From: Acidobacteria bacterium Ga0077551
GTDB lineage: Bacteria > Pseudomonadota > Alphaproteobacteria > Caulobacterales > Hyphomonadaceae
Assembly (NCBI GenBank): GCA_001464545.1
Contig: LNFC01000024.1
Coordinates: 1-64,000, forward strand
DNA: 64,000 nucleotides
Direction of reading: 5' to 3'
How positions within the stretch are numbered: position 1 is the stretch's first letter; each line of letters opens with the position of its first letter. Below, one piece after another: positions 10,002 through 18,582 of the stretch. A program made the translations under genes and the position numbers. The notes beneath the pieces were generated by a model. It made no database searches. It saw only the letters and a list, made by a program, of their open reading frames with translations, and was not told the origin of the DNA.

Positions 10002-10481
10002 ATGAAACTCAACGATCTCTCCCCCGCTGAAGGCTCCACCAAGAAGCGCATGCGCGTTGGCCGCGGCGTTGGCTCGGGCAAGGGCAAGACGGCTGGCCGC
10101 GGTGTGAAAGGCCAGAACGCACGTTCGGGCGTCGCCGTGAACGGCTTCGAAGGCGGCCAGATGCCGATCTACATGCGTCTTCCGAAGCGTGGTTTCACCG
10201 CGCCGAGCTCGAAGACCCATGCCTGGGTCAACCTCGGCCGGATCGCCAAAGCTGTCGAAGCGGGCAACCTTGATGCCTCGAACGTGACCGAAGAGTCCCT
10301 TGTTGCCGCTGGTCTCGTGCGTAATGTTCGTGACGGCGTCCGTCTCCTGGCAAAGGGCGATGCCCCGAAAAAGCTGAAAATCTCTGTCACCGGCGCCTCG
10401 AAAGCGGCTGTCGAAGCAGTCGAAAAAGCCGGCGGATCGGTCACGATCACGGGCAAGGTCAAAGAAGCCGCTGCGGAATAA
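10002..10481 (+). CDS. rplO: 50S ribosomal protein L15
   Basis: L15 is a late-assembly protein of the 50S subunit. The 159-residue product begins [30 protein letters not shown] and contains [19 protein letters not shown] 90-base gap with a hairpin separates it from secY. Confidence 0.97.
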   Translation: MKLNDLSPAEGSTKKRMRVGRGVGSGKGKTAGRGVKGQNARSGVAVNGFEGGQMPIYMRLPKRGFTAPSSKTHAWVNLGRIAKAVEAGNLDASNVTEESLVAAGLVRNVRDGVRLLAKGDAPKKLKISVTGASKAAVEAVEKAGGSVTITGKVKEAAAE

Positions 10482-10520
10482 TCCGGGGGTTTTGCTTAAC
10501 ACCCCTTCACAAACCATACC

Positions 10521-10543
10521 TCGCCGCCGATCTTTGGCGGCGA
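10521..10543 (+). other. Hairpin between rplO and secY
   Basis: TCGCCGCC (10521-10528) pairs perfectly with GGCGGCGA (10536-10543) around a GATCTTT loop. The bases after it are ACGTCTTTAAG, not a T-run, so termination would be weak at best. It lies about 25 bases before the secY start and just ahead of its AAGGGAGG ribosome binding site. Confidence 0.55.
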
Positions 10544-10571
10544 ACGTCTTTAAGGGAGGCTCGTGTAGCCG

Positions 10572-11924
10572 ATGGCGAATGCTGCGGAACAAATGGCGCG
10601 CAATCTCAACTTTGGGACGTTTGCGAAAGCCAAGGACCTACAGGCGCGGATCCTTTTCACGCTCGGCATCCTCGTCCTGTACCGGCTAGGGACGTATATT
10701 CCTCTTCCGGGTCTTGATCCGTCGCAATATGCGGCCCTGTTCGAAAGCCAGGCCGGCGGCATTCTCGGCTCGATGAACCTGTTCGCAGGCGGCGCCGTCG
10801 AACGGATGGGCATCTTCGCCCTCAACGTCATGCCCTACATCACCGCGTCGATCATCGTCCAGATGATGACGACGGCCTCTCCGACCCTTGAGAAGCTCAA
10901 GAAGGAAGGCGAAGCGGGCCGCAAGCAGCTCAACCAGTACACCCGCTACCTGACCCTCGTGTTCGCGCTGGTCCAGTCTTTTGCCATCGCCGGCGGTCTC
11001 GCCGCTGTGCGTCTCGAAGGCATCTCGTCCTGGTTCTTCATTCTCACCGGTGTGGTCACGCTGACCGGCGGCACCATGATGCTGATGTGGATGGGTGAGC
11101 AGATCACCGCCCGCGGCATCGGGAACGGCATCTCGCTGATCATCTTCGCTGGCATCGTGGCCGAACTGCCCCGCGCCATCTACAACCTTGTGGCGCAGGC
11201 GCGCACCACGTCGGTGGATATCGGCTTCGTGCTCGCCATCGCCTTCATGGTGATCGCGCTGATCGTGTTCATCGTGTTCATCGAGCGCTCGCAGCGCCGG
11301 CTGATCATCCACTATCCGAAACGCCAGCAGGCCCAGGGCTTTGCCCAGGGTCAGCGCAGCTTCCTGCCGCTCAAGATCAACACCGCCGGCGTGATCCCGC
11401 CGATCTTCGCCTCGGCCCTGCTGATGCTCCCGATGACCGCTGTGGGCTTCCTCGGCGCCGGCGCGGCGGCAGATCCGAACGCGGCCTCCGGCATTCTGGG
11501 TTGGCTGGCAGCTAACTTCTCGCCGGGTTCGTGGACCTACATCATCACGTACGCGTTGCTGGTTGTGTTCTTCGCGTTCTTCTACACGTCGATCATGTTC
11601 AATCCGACCGAAACGGCGGACAACCTGCGCAAGTACGGCGGCTTCATTCCGGGCATCCGTCCGGGCTCCAATACCGCCGCCTATATCGACTATGTCCTGA
11701 CCCGCCTGACGACCATCGGCACCGCCTACCTCGTCTTCATTTGTATCCTGCCCGAACTCCTGCGCCGTTATTTTCCGCAGATCCCGTTCTATATCGGGGG
11801 AACGTCGCTGCTTATTGTCGTTTCCGTGACAATGGATACGGTGACTCAGATACAATCGCACCTGATCGCCCACCAGTATGAGGGGATGATCAAGAAGTCG
11901 AAGCTCGGGGGCAAGCGTAAGTGA
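10572..11924 (+). CDS. secY: Protein translocase channel subunit SecY
   Basis: SecY forms the membrane channel of the Sec translocon with SecE and SecG. The 450-residue protein has ten predicted membrane segments and the family signatures LGTYIPLPGLDP (N-terminus), MPYITASIIVQMM and the cytosolic loop NPTETADNLRKYGGFIPGIRPG. AAGGGAGG precedes the ATG. The stop overlaps the GTG start of adk by four bases (GTGA). Confidence 0.98.
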   Translation: MANAAEQMARNLNFGTFAKAKDLQARILFTLGILVLYRLGTYIPLPGLDPSQYAALFESQAGGILGSMNLFAGGAVERMGIFALNVMPYITASIIVQMMTTASPTLEKLKKEGEAGRKQLNQYTRYLTLVFALVQSFAIAGGLAAVRLEGISSWFFILTGVVTLTGGTMMLMWMGEQITARGIGNGISLIIFAGIVAELPRAIYNLVAQARTTSVDIGFVLAIAFMVIALIVFIVFIERSQRRLIIHYPKRQQAQGFAQGQRSFLPLKINTAGVIPPIFASALLMLPMTAVGFLGAGAAADPNAASGILGWLAANFSPGSWTYIITYALLVVFFAFFYTSIMFNPTETADNLRKYGGFIPGIRPGSNTAAYIDYVLTRLTTIGTAYLVFICILPELLRRYFPQIPFYIGGTSLLIVVSVTMDTVTQIQSHLIAHQYEGMIKKSKLGGKRK

Positions 11925-12490
11925 ATTTGATCCTGTTTGGGCCGCCTGCGGCCGGTAAGGGCACTCAGGCCAAGCGGCTGGTCGAACAGCGCGGTTTCAT
12001 TCAGCTTTCCACCGGTGACATGCTGCGTGCCGCCCGGGCATCCGGTTCGGACCTCGGCAAGCGGGTGGCACAGATCATGGACGAGGGCGGCCTCGTCTCC
12101 GACCAGATCGTCATTGACCTGATCGACGAACAACTGGCGGCCCGCGCCGGTGCGCCGGGCTTCATTTTTGACGGCTTCCCGAGAACCATGGGACAGGCCG
12201 AAGCCCTGGACAGCCTGCTGCAATCGCGGGGCGAACAGGTCAATCTGGTGATCCGGATGCGGGTGGACGATGAACGTCTGCTCGCCCGCGTCACCAAGCG
12301 TTTCGAGGAACAGGGACGGGCGGACGACAATCCGGCCACTTTCTCCCGCCGCCTCGAGCGCTATTACGAAGATACGGCCCCGCTGGTCCCGCTTTATGCG
12401 GAACGCGGCGTTCTCGTTGAAGTCGACGGGATGGGGACAATAGAAGCTGTGGCCGCATCGATTGATGCGGCCCTGAAACAATCGGCCTGA
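11921..12490 (+). CDS. adk: Adenylate kinase (short-LID type)
   Basis: The enzyme interconverts AMP plus ATP with two ADP. The 189-residue protein has the P-loop LFGPPAAGKGTQAK at residues 5-18, the FDGFPRT AMP-binding motif near 86 and TFSRRLERYYEDTAPL. At 189 residues it has the short LID without zinc-binding cysteines, unlike the 214-residue E. coli enzyme. GTG start, translationally coupled to secY. Confidence 0.96.
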   Translation: MNLILFGPPAAGKGTQAKRLVEQRGFIQLSTGDMLRAARASGSDLGKRVAQIMDEGGLVSDQIVIDLIDEQLAARAGAPGFIFDGFPRTMGQAEALDSLLQSRGEQVNLVIRMRVDDERLLARVTKRFEEQGRADDNPATFSRRLERYYEDTAPLVPLYAERGVLVEVDGMGTIEAVAASIDAALKQSA

Positions 12491-12507
12491 ACCGCACAGT
12501 TCTTCTG

Positions 12508-12535
12508 TTGACGGGCGAAAAAGCGTGGCTATAAG
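12508..12535 (+). promoter_or_regulatory. Promoter of the rpsM-rplQ (alpha) operon
   Basis: TTGACG (12508-12513), a 16-base spacer and TATAAG (12530-12535) resemble a strong vegetative promoter. It lies in the 149-base gap between adk and rpsM and would give an rpsM leader of about 95 bases. The same -35 hexamer appears in the S10 promoter at 825. Confidence 0.8.
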
Positions 12536-12639
12536 CCTCGTTTCTTAGCTTCAGGCTTAACCGCCGGTGCGCGCGACGGGTGCTTTGCCCGGCTGGCGCG
12601 CATTTCATGTTTGAACAACCCGCTTGAGGAGAAACGGCT

Positions 12640-13008
12640 TTGGCCCGTATTGCAGGCGTCAACATCCCGACGAATAAGCGCGTCATCATCGCGCTGCGCT
12701 ACATCCATGGCATCGGCCCGTCCTTTGCGAAGGAAATCTGCGAGAAGGTCGGCGTCGAGGAATCGCGCCGGGTGAACCAGCTGACCGACGCCGAAGTCGC
12801 CAAGATCCGTGAAACGATCGACGCCGGCTACATGGTCGAGGGCGACCTTCGCCGCGACACGTCGATGAACATCAAGCGCCTGATGGACCTCGGATGCTAC
12901 CGCGGCCTGCGTCACCGCAAGAAGCTGCCCGTCCGCGGTCAGCGTACCCACACCAACGCCCGCACCCGCAAGGGCCCGGCGAAGCCGATCGCCGGCAAGA
13001 AGAAATAG
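12640..13008 (+). CDS. rpsM: 30S ribosomal protein S13 (TTG start)
   Basis: S13 contacts the 50S subunit and tRNA from the head of the 30S. The 122-residue product begins [25 protein letters not shown] after the initiator and contains [29 protein letters not shown]. The only start consistent with homologues is TTG at 12640, with GAGGAG eight bases upstream. A weak start codon on a ribosomal protein may reflect expression tuning. Confidence 0.97.
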   Translation: MARIAGVNIPTNKRVIIALRYIHGIGPSFAKEICEKVGVEESRRVNQLTDAEVAKIRETIDAGYMVEGDLRRDTSMNIKRLMDLGCYRGLRHRKKLPVRGQRTHTNARTRKGPAKPIAGKKK

Positions 13009-13020
13009 GACTGAGATTCC

Positions 13021-13410
13021 ATGGCCCGCGAAGCTAACCGTATCCGCCGCCGCGAACGCAAGAACATCACCTCGGGTGTTGTTCATGTGAACTCGAGCTT
13101 CAACAACACGATGGTCACCATCACCGACGCCCAGGGCAACACCATCTCGTGGTCGTCCTCGGGCGTGATGGACTTCAAAGGCTCGCGCAAGTCGACGCCC
13201 TACGCCGCCCAGATGGCTGCCGAGGACGCTGCTAAGAAAGCCAAGGAGCACGGCCTCCAGACAGTTGAAGTGCGCGTGCGTGGTCCCGGTTCGGGCCGTG
13301 AGAGCGCGCTGCGCGCCCTGCAGGCTGCCGGCCTGACGGTCACGGCGATCAACGACACGACGCCGATCCCGCACAATGGCTGCCGCCCGCCGAAGCGCCG
13401 CCGCGTCTAA
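13021..13410 (+). CDS. rpsK: 30S ribosomal protein S11
   Basis: The 129-residue protein contains [22 protein letters not shown], the S11 signature, and ends [12 protein letters not shown]11 lies on the platform of the 30S subunit next to the E-site codon. A 62-base gap with a small GCGCC/GGCGC hairpin (about 13434-13449) separates it from rpoA. Confidence 0.98.
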   Translation: MAREANRIRRRERKNITSGVVHVNSSFNNTMVTITDAQGNTISWSSSGVMDFKGSRKSTPYAAQMAAEDAAKKAKEHGLQTVEVRVRGPGSGRESALRALQAAGLTVTAINDTTPIPHNGCRPPKRRRV

Positions 13411-13472
13411 CATACGAATACCCCCGGGCTGCGCCTTGCATGGCGCGGCCATTCCTTTTCTGAGGAAACCAG

Positions 13473-14501
13473 ATGACCAACGTGAATGACCGTAACTGGA
13501 AAGTGCTGATCCGTCCGAACCGCCCTGTCGTCCAGGCCGGCTACGACTCCAAGCGCAAGGCCAAGCTCGTCGTCGAGCCGCTTGAGCGCGGCTACGGCAC
13601 GACGCTCGGCAACGCGCTGCGCCGCGTGCTGCTTTCCTCGCTGCAGGGCGCGGCCATTATCGGCGTCCAGATCGACGGCGTTGTGCACGAGTTCTCGGCG
13701 ATCCCGGGCGTGCGCGAAGACGTCACCACGATCGTGCTGAACCTCAAGCAGGTCGCCATCTTCATGGAATCGGAAACGCCGAAGCGCATGGTGCTTCGTG
13801 CGAAAGGCCCGGGCGAAGTCAAAGCCGGCCAGATCGAGACCTCGGGCGACGTGAAAATCCTGAACCCCGACCACGTGATCTGCACGCTGGATGGCAATTC
13901 GGAAGTCCGCATGGAATTCACGATTGCAACCGGCAAGGGCTATGTCGCCGCCGATTCGCACCGTCCGGAAGATGCCCCGATCGGTTACATCCCCATTGAC
14001 GCGATCTACTCGCCGGTCCGCCGCGTTGGCTACCAGGTCGAAGACACGCGCGAAGGCACCGTTCTCGACTATGACAAGCTGACCCTCGACGTTGAAACCG
14101 ATGGTTCGGTCTCGCCGGAAGACGCCGTGGCCTATGCCGCGCGCATCCTGCAGGACCAGCTCCAGCTGTTCATCAACTTCGAAGAGCCGACGCTGGAAGC
14201 CGGCGGTTCGGCCGACGAAACCGACCTCGGTTTCAACCCGGTCCTCCTCAAGAAGGTCGACGAACTCGAGCTGTCCGTGCGTTCGGCAAACTGCCTGAAG
14301 AACGACAACATCGTTTACATCGGCGACCTGATCCAGAAGTCGGAAGCGGAAATGCTCCGTACCCCGAACTTCGGCCGCAAGTCGCTGAACGAGATCAAGG
14401 AAGTTCTCGCCGGCATGGGCCTGCATCTCGGCATGGAAGTGCCGGACTGGCCGCCTGAGGACATCGAAGGCCTCGCCAAGAAATACGACGATCACATCTA
14501 G
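13473..14501 (+). CDS. rpoA: DNA-directed RNA polymerase alpha subunit
   Basis: The 342-residue protein has the N-terminal assembly domain ([27 protein letters not shown]) and the C-terminal domain ([40 protein letters not shown]) that binds UP elements and activators. Length is normal. AGGAAACC precedes the ATG. Confidence 0.98.
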   Translation: MTNVNDRNWKVLIRPNRPVVQAGYDSKRKAKLVVEPLERGYGTTLGNALRRVLLSSLQGAAIIGVQIDGVVHEFSAIPGVREDVTTIVLNLKQVAIFMESETPKRMVLRAKGPGEVKAGQIETSGDVKILNPDHVICTLDGNSEVRMEFTIATGKGYVAADSHRPEDAPIGYIPIDAIYSPVRRVGYQVEDTREGTVLDYDKLTLDVETDGSVSPEDAVAYAARILQDQLQLFINFEEPTLEAGGSADETDLGFNPVLLKKVDELELSVRSANCLKNDNIVYIGDLIQKSEAEMLRTPNFGRKSLNEIKEVLAGMGLHLGMEVPDWPPEDIEGLAKKYDDHI

Positions 14502-14548
14502 CCCAGGATATATGACCGGGGCCTGACCACCTCGGAAGGAACAACGCC

Positions 14549-14971
14549 ATGCGCCACCAGATTGCACACCGCAAGCTCAACAAGACTTCCTCGCACCGCA
14601 AGGCGATGTTCGCCAACATGGCGGCGAGCCTGATCGAGCACGAGCAGATCGTCACCACCTTGCCGAAAGCCAAGGAAATGGCGCCGATCATGGACAAGCT
14701 CGTCACCCTTGCGAAAAAAGGCGACCTGGCTGCGCGCCGTTCGGCCCTGTCGACCGTCCGCAACGAAGACGCTGTCCGCAAGCTGTTCGCCGTCATGGGC
14801 GAGCGCTACAAGGACCGCAACGGCGGCTACACCCGCGTCCTGAAAGCCGGCTTCCGCCAGGGCGACAACGCCCCGATCGCCGTGCTGGAACTCGTTGACC
14901 GCGACCCGGAAGCCCGCGGCGCCGCCGACAAGGCCCGCCATGCGGCCGAACTCGAAGCCGCTGACGAATAG
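14549..14971 (+). CDS. rplQ: 50S ribosomal protein L17
   Basis: The 140-residue product begins [37 protein letters not shown] and includes [24 protein letters not shown], the L17 signature. It is the last gene of the cluster and is followed 24 bases later by a strong terminator. Confidence 0.97.
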   Translation: MRHQIAHRKLNKTSSHRKAMFANMAASLIEHEQIVTTLPKAKEMAPIMDKLVTLAKKGDLAARRSALSTVRNEDAVRKLFAVMGERYKDRNGGYTRVLKAGFRQGDNAPIAVLELVDRDPEARGAADKARHAAELEAADE

Positions 14972-14990
14972 TCTTTCCGGCAACGGATCA

Positions 14991-15023
14991 AAAAGCCCGG
15001 ACCTCGCGGTCCGGGTTTTTTGT
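14991..15023 (+). terminator. Rho-independent terminator of the alpha operon
   Basis: CCCGGACC (14996-15003), loop TCGC and GGTCCGGG (15008-15015) make a perfect 8-bp stem followed by six Ts and TGTTTTT. An A-run on the left could make it work in both directions. Confidence 0.95.
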
Positions 15024-15284
15024 TTTTAGGGATACGCTTGACAGAATGTCGCAGCCCGGATTATACGCCCGCCTCCGAGCGGGAACTCGTCTGCGTCCGG
15101 ATCACCTGAAGAGCCGCACATGAAGCAGTCACATCCAGAACATGTCTGCTCCTCGCGAAGACGGGGAGCGTGTCAAGCGTCCCCGGGCTTTTGCCGGTAA
15201 GCGCCTGACCTCGCACTGAAACAGTTCAACGCCGCATTCGCGCGCACCCCGTTCGTGCGTCTGCGGTTTGAAAGGAGGTGGATC
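15022..15284. other. Promoter-bearing gap before the PcfJ-like gene
   Basis: The bases between the rplQ terminator and the next gene hold a near-consensus promoter (15038-15067) and a leader of about 210 bases. The leader has small GC-rich hairpin potential (for example GCTCC with GGAGC around 15150-15173) but no recognisable riboswitch or small RNA family. An ATG at 15120 opens only a 26-codon frame without a good ribosome binding site. Confidence 0.6.
15038..15067 (+). promoter_or_regulatory. Strong promoter downstream of rplQ
   Basis: TTGACA (15038-15043), 18-base spacer, TATACG (15062-15067). The -35 box is a perfect consensus. It starts 17 bases after the alpha-operon T-run and points toward the gene at 15285. 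Confidence 0.75.
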
Positions 15285-16349
15285 ATGGGCACGCCCATGA
15301 CCCTGCCGGCGGCTATGGACATTCGTTCGGCGCCGGCATTTACGCCCCTGCTGGCTTTCCTTGCCGGAGGCCACGCGGCGGCGATTGCCCGCATCTGGCC
15401 GGCGCCGCACGAGGATTTCCTCGCGCTGCCGGCGGCGCGGCGGCACGCGGCGGCCATTCTCGCAGGCCGCAGCGCGCACGCTGGGCCGCACATCGCCTGG
15501 ATGGTGGAACGCGCCCGTGACGCGGATCTTGCCGCCGAACTCTTCGGCCGCGATCCGCCCGGCGGGCTGATGAAAGCGTTCGGCCGCCTGGGCGAAGTGC
15601 TGTGGCGGGGTGAGGATTATGTCCGGTTTCTCGACCTGTTCGGCGAGCCGGCGGCCTGCATCCTGATCCGCCACATGAAGGCGCTGCGTCCTGAAACGCT
15701 CGGCGTCATTGCCGCGTTTCCGCCGCCGCTGCGCCAGGCCTCGATCGTCACCCTTCTGGGTACGGACGATCTGGCCGTCGCCGATCTTGCCGCGGCATTT
15801 GCTCTTGCGCTCCGCATCCGCGGCGCGGCGGCCGGGCCCGGCATCGCGCAGCGACTGGGCCGTGCGGCCTCACCGGGCGCGCTGTTCGCGATGGCGCGGG
15901 ACGTGATCCAGCCGACGGATTTCGGTCCGGGGGGCGCGGCGCCGATGCTTCCGGCGCCCTTCCAGCCGGTGCGGCAGATGGAGGCGCTCAGCAAGACGGC
16001 GCTGGAGTTCCGCAATTGCTTGCGGGACTTCGTGGCCGATCTCGCGGCAGGCCGAATGGCGGTCTATGTCTGGCGCGGGGAAGGCGGACCTGCGGCCGTC
16101 GCGCTGCGGCTCGATCCCGCCGGCTGGCGCCTCGCCGAGGCGCGCGGCCGGGATAACCTGGACCTGCCGGACGAGGCCCTGATGGCCATTGTCACGGCGG
16201 TGCAGGCGGCGGGTGTGCGCACCGGCGAATCCTGGGGCTGGCTGCACCGCCGGCTTGAGGACCGCGCCTATGACGCGCCCGCTGCGCCGGGCCCCGTTCC
16301 GGCCGCCGACTGGCGGGCCCGGCTGGGTCTCGGCAACATCTGGGACTGA
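15285..16349 (+). CDS. PcfJ-like domain protein of unknown function
   Basis: The 354-residue protein is cytosolic with no signal peptide. Residues about 235-320 (LSKTALEFRNCLRDFVADLAAGRMAVYVW, then ALRLDPAGWRLAEARGRDN) follow the pattern of the PcfJ-like domain: a Leu/Asn/Cys-rich helix, a strand pair, then a G-x-x-N segment before a terminal helix. The match is by pattern memory and divergent. ATG 15285 is chosen because AAAGGAGGTG lies just upstream, an almost perfect Shine-Dalgarno. The function of such chromosomal copies is unknown. A terminator follows at 16366. Confidence 0.7.
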   Translation: MGTPMTLPAAMDIRSAPAFTPLLAFLAGGHAAAIARIWPAPHEDFLALPAARRHAAAILAGRSAHAGPHIAWMVERARDADLAAELFGRDPPGGLMKAFGRLGEVLWRGEDYVRFLDLFGEPAACILIRHMKALRPETLGVIAAFPPPLRQASIVTLLGTDDLAVADLAAAFALALRIRGAAAGPGIAQRLGRAASPGALFAMARDVIQPTDFGPGGAAPMLPAPFQPVRQMEALSKTALEFRNCLRDFVADLAAGRMAVYVWRGEGGPAAVALRLDPAGWRLAEARGRDNLDLPDEALMAIVTAVQAAGVRTGESWGWLHRRLEDRAYDAPAAPGPVPAADWRARLGLGNIWD

Positions 16350-16365
16350 GCAGCGGCAGGGCAGG

Positions 16366-16402
16366 GAGCCCCGGGCGGTAACGTCCGGGGCTCTTTGCTT
16401 TG
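16366..16402 (+). terminator. Rho-independent terminator
   Basis: GAGCCCCGG (16366-16374) pairs with CCGGGGCTC (16385-16393) over a 10-base loop, followed by TTTGCTTT. It closes the transcript of the PcfJ-like gene, 17 bases after its stop. Confidence 0.8.
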
Positions 16403-16450
16403 CAGGTCCGGAATTCCGGGTTACTCTTCCCTCAAACGGGAGGAAACCAC

Positions 16451-17047
16451 ATGGCAGACGGCCACAAGATCGAAGAGCAAGCCAAGTTCCGCGAAATGCT
16501 GGAAGGCTCGAAGGAAGACTGGGACATCATTGCCGAGCATTCCAGGCACTTCAACAAAGGCCTCGCCAAGCGCGTCCTCGACCATCTGAAGCTGCTTGAC
16601 GGCGACTATGGCGGCTTCCCGGTCGACCGGCTGACGCATTCGCTGCAAACGGCCACGCGCGCGCACCGCGACGGGCGCGACGACGAATACGTCGTCTGCG
16701 CGCTGCTGCACGACATCGGCGACACGCTCGGCAGCTTCAACCATCCGGATGTGGCCGCCGCGATCCTCAAACCCTTCGTGTCGGAAGCCAACCACTGGAT
16801 GGTGGCCAATCACGGCATGTTCCAGGGCTATTACTTCTTCCACCATCTCGGCCTTGACCGGAACATGCGCGACCAGTTCCGCGACAACCCGCATTTCGAA
16901 TACTGCGCGCAGTTCTGCCATCTCTACGACCAGTCGGCCTTCGATCCGGAGTACCAGAGCGAGCCGCTGGAATTCTTCGCGCCGATGGTGGAGCGCCTGT
17001 TCGCGATGCCGAAGAACTCCATGTATCTGCGGAAAACCGAAGCCTGA
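16451..17047 (+). CDS. HD-domain protein
   Basis: The 198-residue protein shows metal-ligand residues of the HD superfamily: His63, His87-Asp88 (ALLHDIGD), His115 and His121 (NHWMVANHG), and an Asp in CHLYDQSAFD. Four histidines and two aspartates in this order resemble the mixed-valence di-iron HD oxygenases (PhnZ and inositol oxygenase types) as much as phosphohydrolases, so the reaction is open. GGGAGGAAACC precedes ATG 16451. The small membrane protein gene at 17071 follows closely. Confidence 0.85.
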   Translation: MADGHKIEEQAKFREMLEGSKEDWDIIAEHSRHFNKGLAKRVLDHLKLLDGDYGGFPVDRLTHSLQTATRAHRDGRDDEYVVCALLHDIGDTLGSFNHPDVAAAILKPFVSEANHWMVANHGMFQGYYFFHHLGLDRNMRDQFRDNPHFEYCAQFCHLYDQSAFDPEYQSEPLEFFAPMVERLFAMPKNSMYLRKTEA

Positions 17048-17070
17048 CCTGAAAGCCTCGCGGAGACCGG

Positions 17071-17331
17071 ATGCTGAAGTTTCTTGTCCTGGCCCTGCTC
17101 GTCATCGGCGTCATCGCCTTCTTTGCCCTGCGCCAGACGCCGAAGCGCCCGCCACGCGACTGGCGTCGTGGCGGCGATGATGGCGGGCCGGTGCCACCGA
17201 CGATCCACATCGGAACCGACAAGGCTGTAAAGCCGGCGAACGACGCGGGTCCGGGCAAGGATGGCAAACCGGTCAAGGCAGAAGCAGGGTCGCTCGACAA
17301 TGACAGCGGCGGAGATGGCGGAGGGGACTAG
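17071..17331 (+). CDS. Small single-pass membrane protein
   Basis: The 86-residue product has one N-terminal hydrophobic segment (LKFLVLALLVIGVIAFFAL, residues 2-20) followed by a hydrophilic, low-complexity tail rich in Gly, Asp, Lys and Pro. No known domain is recognised. It follows the HD gene by 23 bases with a GCGGAGACC ribosome binding site, so the two are probably co-transcribed. Confidence 0.7.
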   Translation: MLKFLVLALLVIGVIAFFALRQTPKRPPRDWRRGGDDGGPVPPTIHIGTDKAVKPANDAGPGKDGKPVKAEAGSLDNDSGGDGGGD

Positions 17332-17474
17332 CGCCCCTTTCCGCCTGTTGCCAGTTTCTGAGTATTCCGGGCCGAAGTCCTGAATTCAAACGTAATTTCA
17401 GCTGGCCGCGCGGTGCTGTCGCCGCACATGGCAACAGCCTTCAACCCGCGCCGTTCTCTGGAAAGTCCGTTGGC

Positions 17475-18392
17475 CTACTTCGCGCCGGCCGCAACCGAGG
17501 CGAAGATATTCTGGCCATGCTCGCCGCCGGACTTGAAGGCCGGGCGGGTGGTGCTGACGTCGGTGATCTGGTCCCACTTGGCGGCGACCGCTTCGGCGGT
17601 GAGGGCCTCACCTGCGCCGACGAACACGCCCGCGGTTTCGACGATGCGGGCCATCGAGAAGGCGCCGGCTCCGGCCGACAGGATCATGCCGGTCGGGGCA
17701 TCTTCCTTGACGAGGTTGATGACACCGGGGGTCACGTAGTCCGGCTTCAGCGCCGTCAGCATCTGCTCGGACATGATGTCTTCGGTCATGCGGGTTGCAG
17801 CAATCGGGCAGACAGCGTTGATCTTGATGTCGTTTTTGGCGCCCTCGATCTTCAGCGTGTTCATGATGCCGATCACACCGAGCTTGGCCGCGCCGTAGTT
17901 GGCCTGGCCGAAGTTGCCATAGAGACCCGTCGACGAGGTGGTGACGACGATCCGGCCATAGTTCTGGGCCTTCATGATGTCCCAGGCGGCGTGGATGGGG
18001 AGGAAGCTGCCGCGCAGGTGGACGGCGAGGACGAGGTCGATGTCGTCGACCGACATCTTGGAGAACGACCGGTCGCGCAGGATGCCGGCGTTCGCAATGA
18101 TGATGTCGATCCGGCCCCACTTGGCCATCGTGTCGTCGATCATCTTCTTGACGCCGTCGACATCCGACACCGACGAGCCATTGGCGATCGCTTCGCCGCC
18201 GAAGGCCTCGATTTCCTGGACCACGGCCTTCGCCGCATCCGAACCGCCGCCGGAGCCGTCGCGCGAGCCACCCAGGTCGTTGACGACGACTTTGGCGCCG
18301 CGGCGGGCGAGTTCAAGCGCGTGGCAACGGCCAAGGCCGCCACCAGCACCGGTGACGATGGCAACGCGGCCGTCAAAACGGATCTCGGACAT
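17475..18392 (-). CDS. Short-chain dehydrogenase, peroxisomal multifunctional-enzyme (HSD17B4) type
   Basis: The 305-residue protein has TGAGGGLGRCHALELARRGA (NAD(P) binding, residues 14-20 onward), IIANAGILRDRSF, a catalytic Ser in VTTSSTGLYGNFGQANYGAAK and the YxxxK pair. The N-G-S-x-S spacing and GGSRDGSGGGSDAA loop are characteristic of 3-hydroxyacyl-CoA dehydrogenase domains of multifunctional enzyme type 2. It probably oxidises a 3-hydroxyacyl-CoA. Start 18392 is taken because GGAGACC lies just before it and homologues begin MSEIRFDGRVA. A possible operator lies upstream at 18436. Confidence 0.9.
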   Translation of the reverse strand: MSEIRFDGRVAIVTGAGGGLGRCHALELARRGAKVVVNDLGGSRDGSGGGSDAAKAVVQEIEAFGGEAIANGSSVSDVDGVKKMIDDTMAKWGRIDIIIANAGILRDRSFSKMSVDDIDLVLAVHLRGSFLPIHAAWDIMKAQNYGRIVVTTSSTGLYGNFGQANYGAAKLGVIGIMNTLKIEGAKNDIKINAVCPIAATRMTEDIMSEQMLTALKPDYVTPGVINLVKEDAPTGMILSAGAGAFSMARIVETAGVFVGAGEALTAEAVAAKWDQITDVSTTRPAFKSGGEHGQNIFASVAAGAK

Positions 18393-18435
18393 GGGGGTCT
18401 CCTGAAACGGTTGTATGATTTGGGCGGTGTCACAC

Positions 18436-18451
18436 CAGACGTTCACGTCAA
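18436..18451 (-). promoter_or_regulatory. LiuR-like palindromic operator candidate
   Basis: On the minus strand this reads TTGACGTGAACGTCTG, an imperfect TTGACGT-NN-ACGTCAA palindrome, 44 bases upstream of the SDR start. The shape resembles MerR-family LiuR sites described for branched-chain amino acid and acyl-CoA catabolism in proteobacteria. The left half also serves as a possible -35 hexamer (TTGACG). Assignment is inference. Confidence 0.4.
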
Positions 18452-18582
18452 CGTCAAGCACGTCCGCTGCGTCACCTCGCCCGAAGCGCGATCAAAGGGG
18501 CGTGACATATCCCTCGGTCAAGCTTGCCACGGTTAATCCGGCATGATTTTCTCAGTTCTGAAACAGCACTCGGGAGGAAACC

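Noticed and set aside
15129..15674. Minus-strand frame opposite the PcfJ-like gene
   Set aside because: Composition is typical of antisense shadow frames and there is no ribosome binding site.
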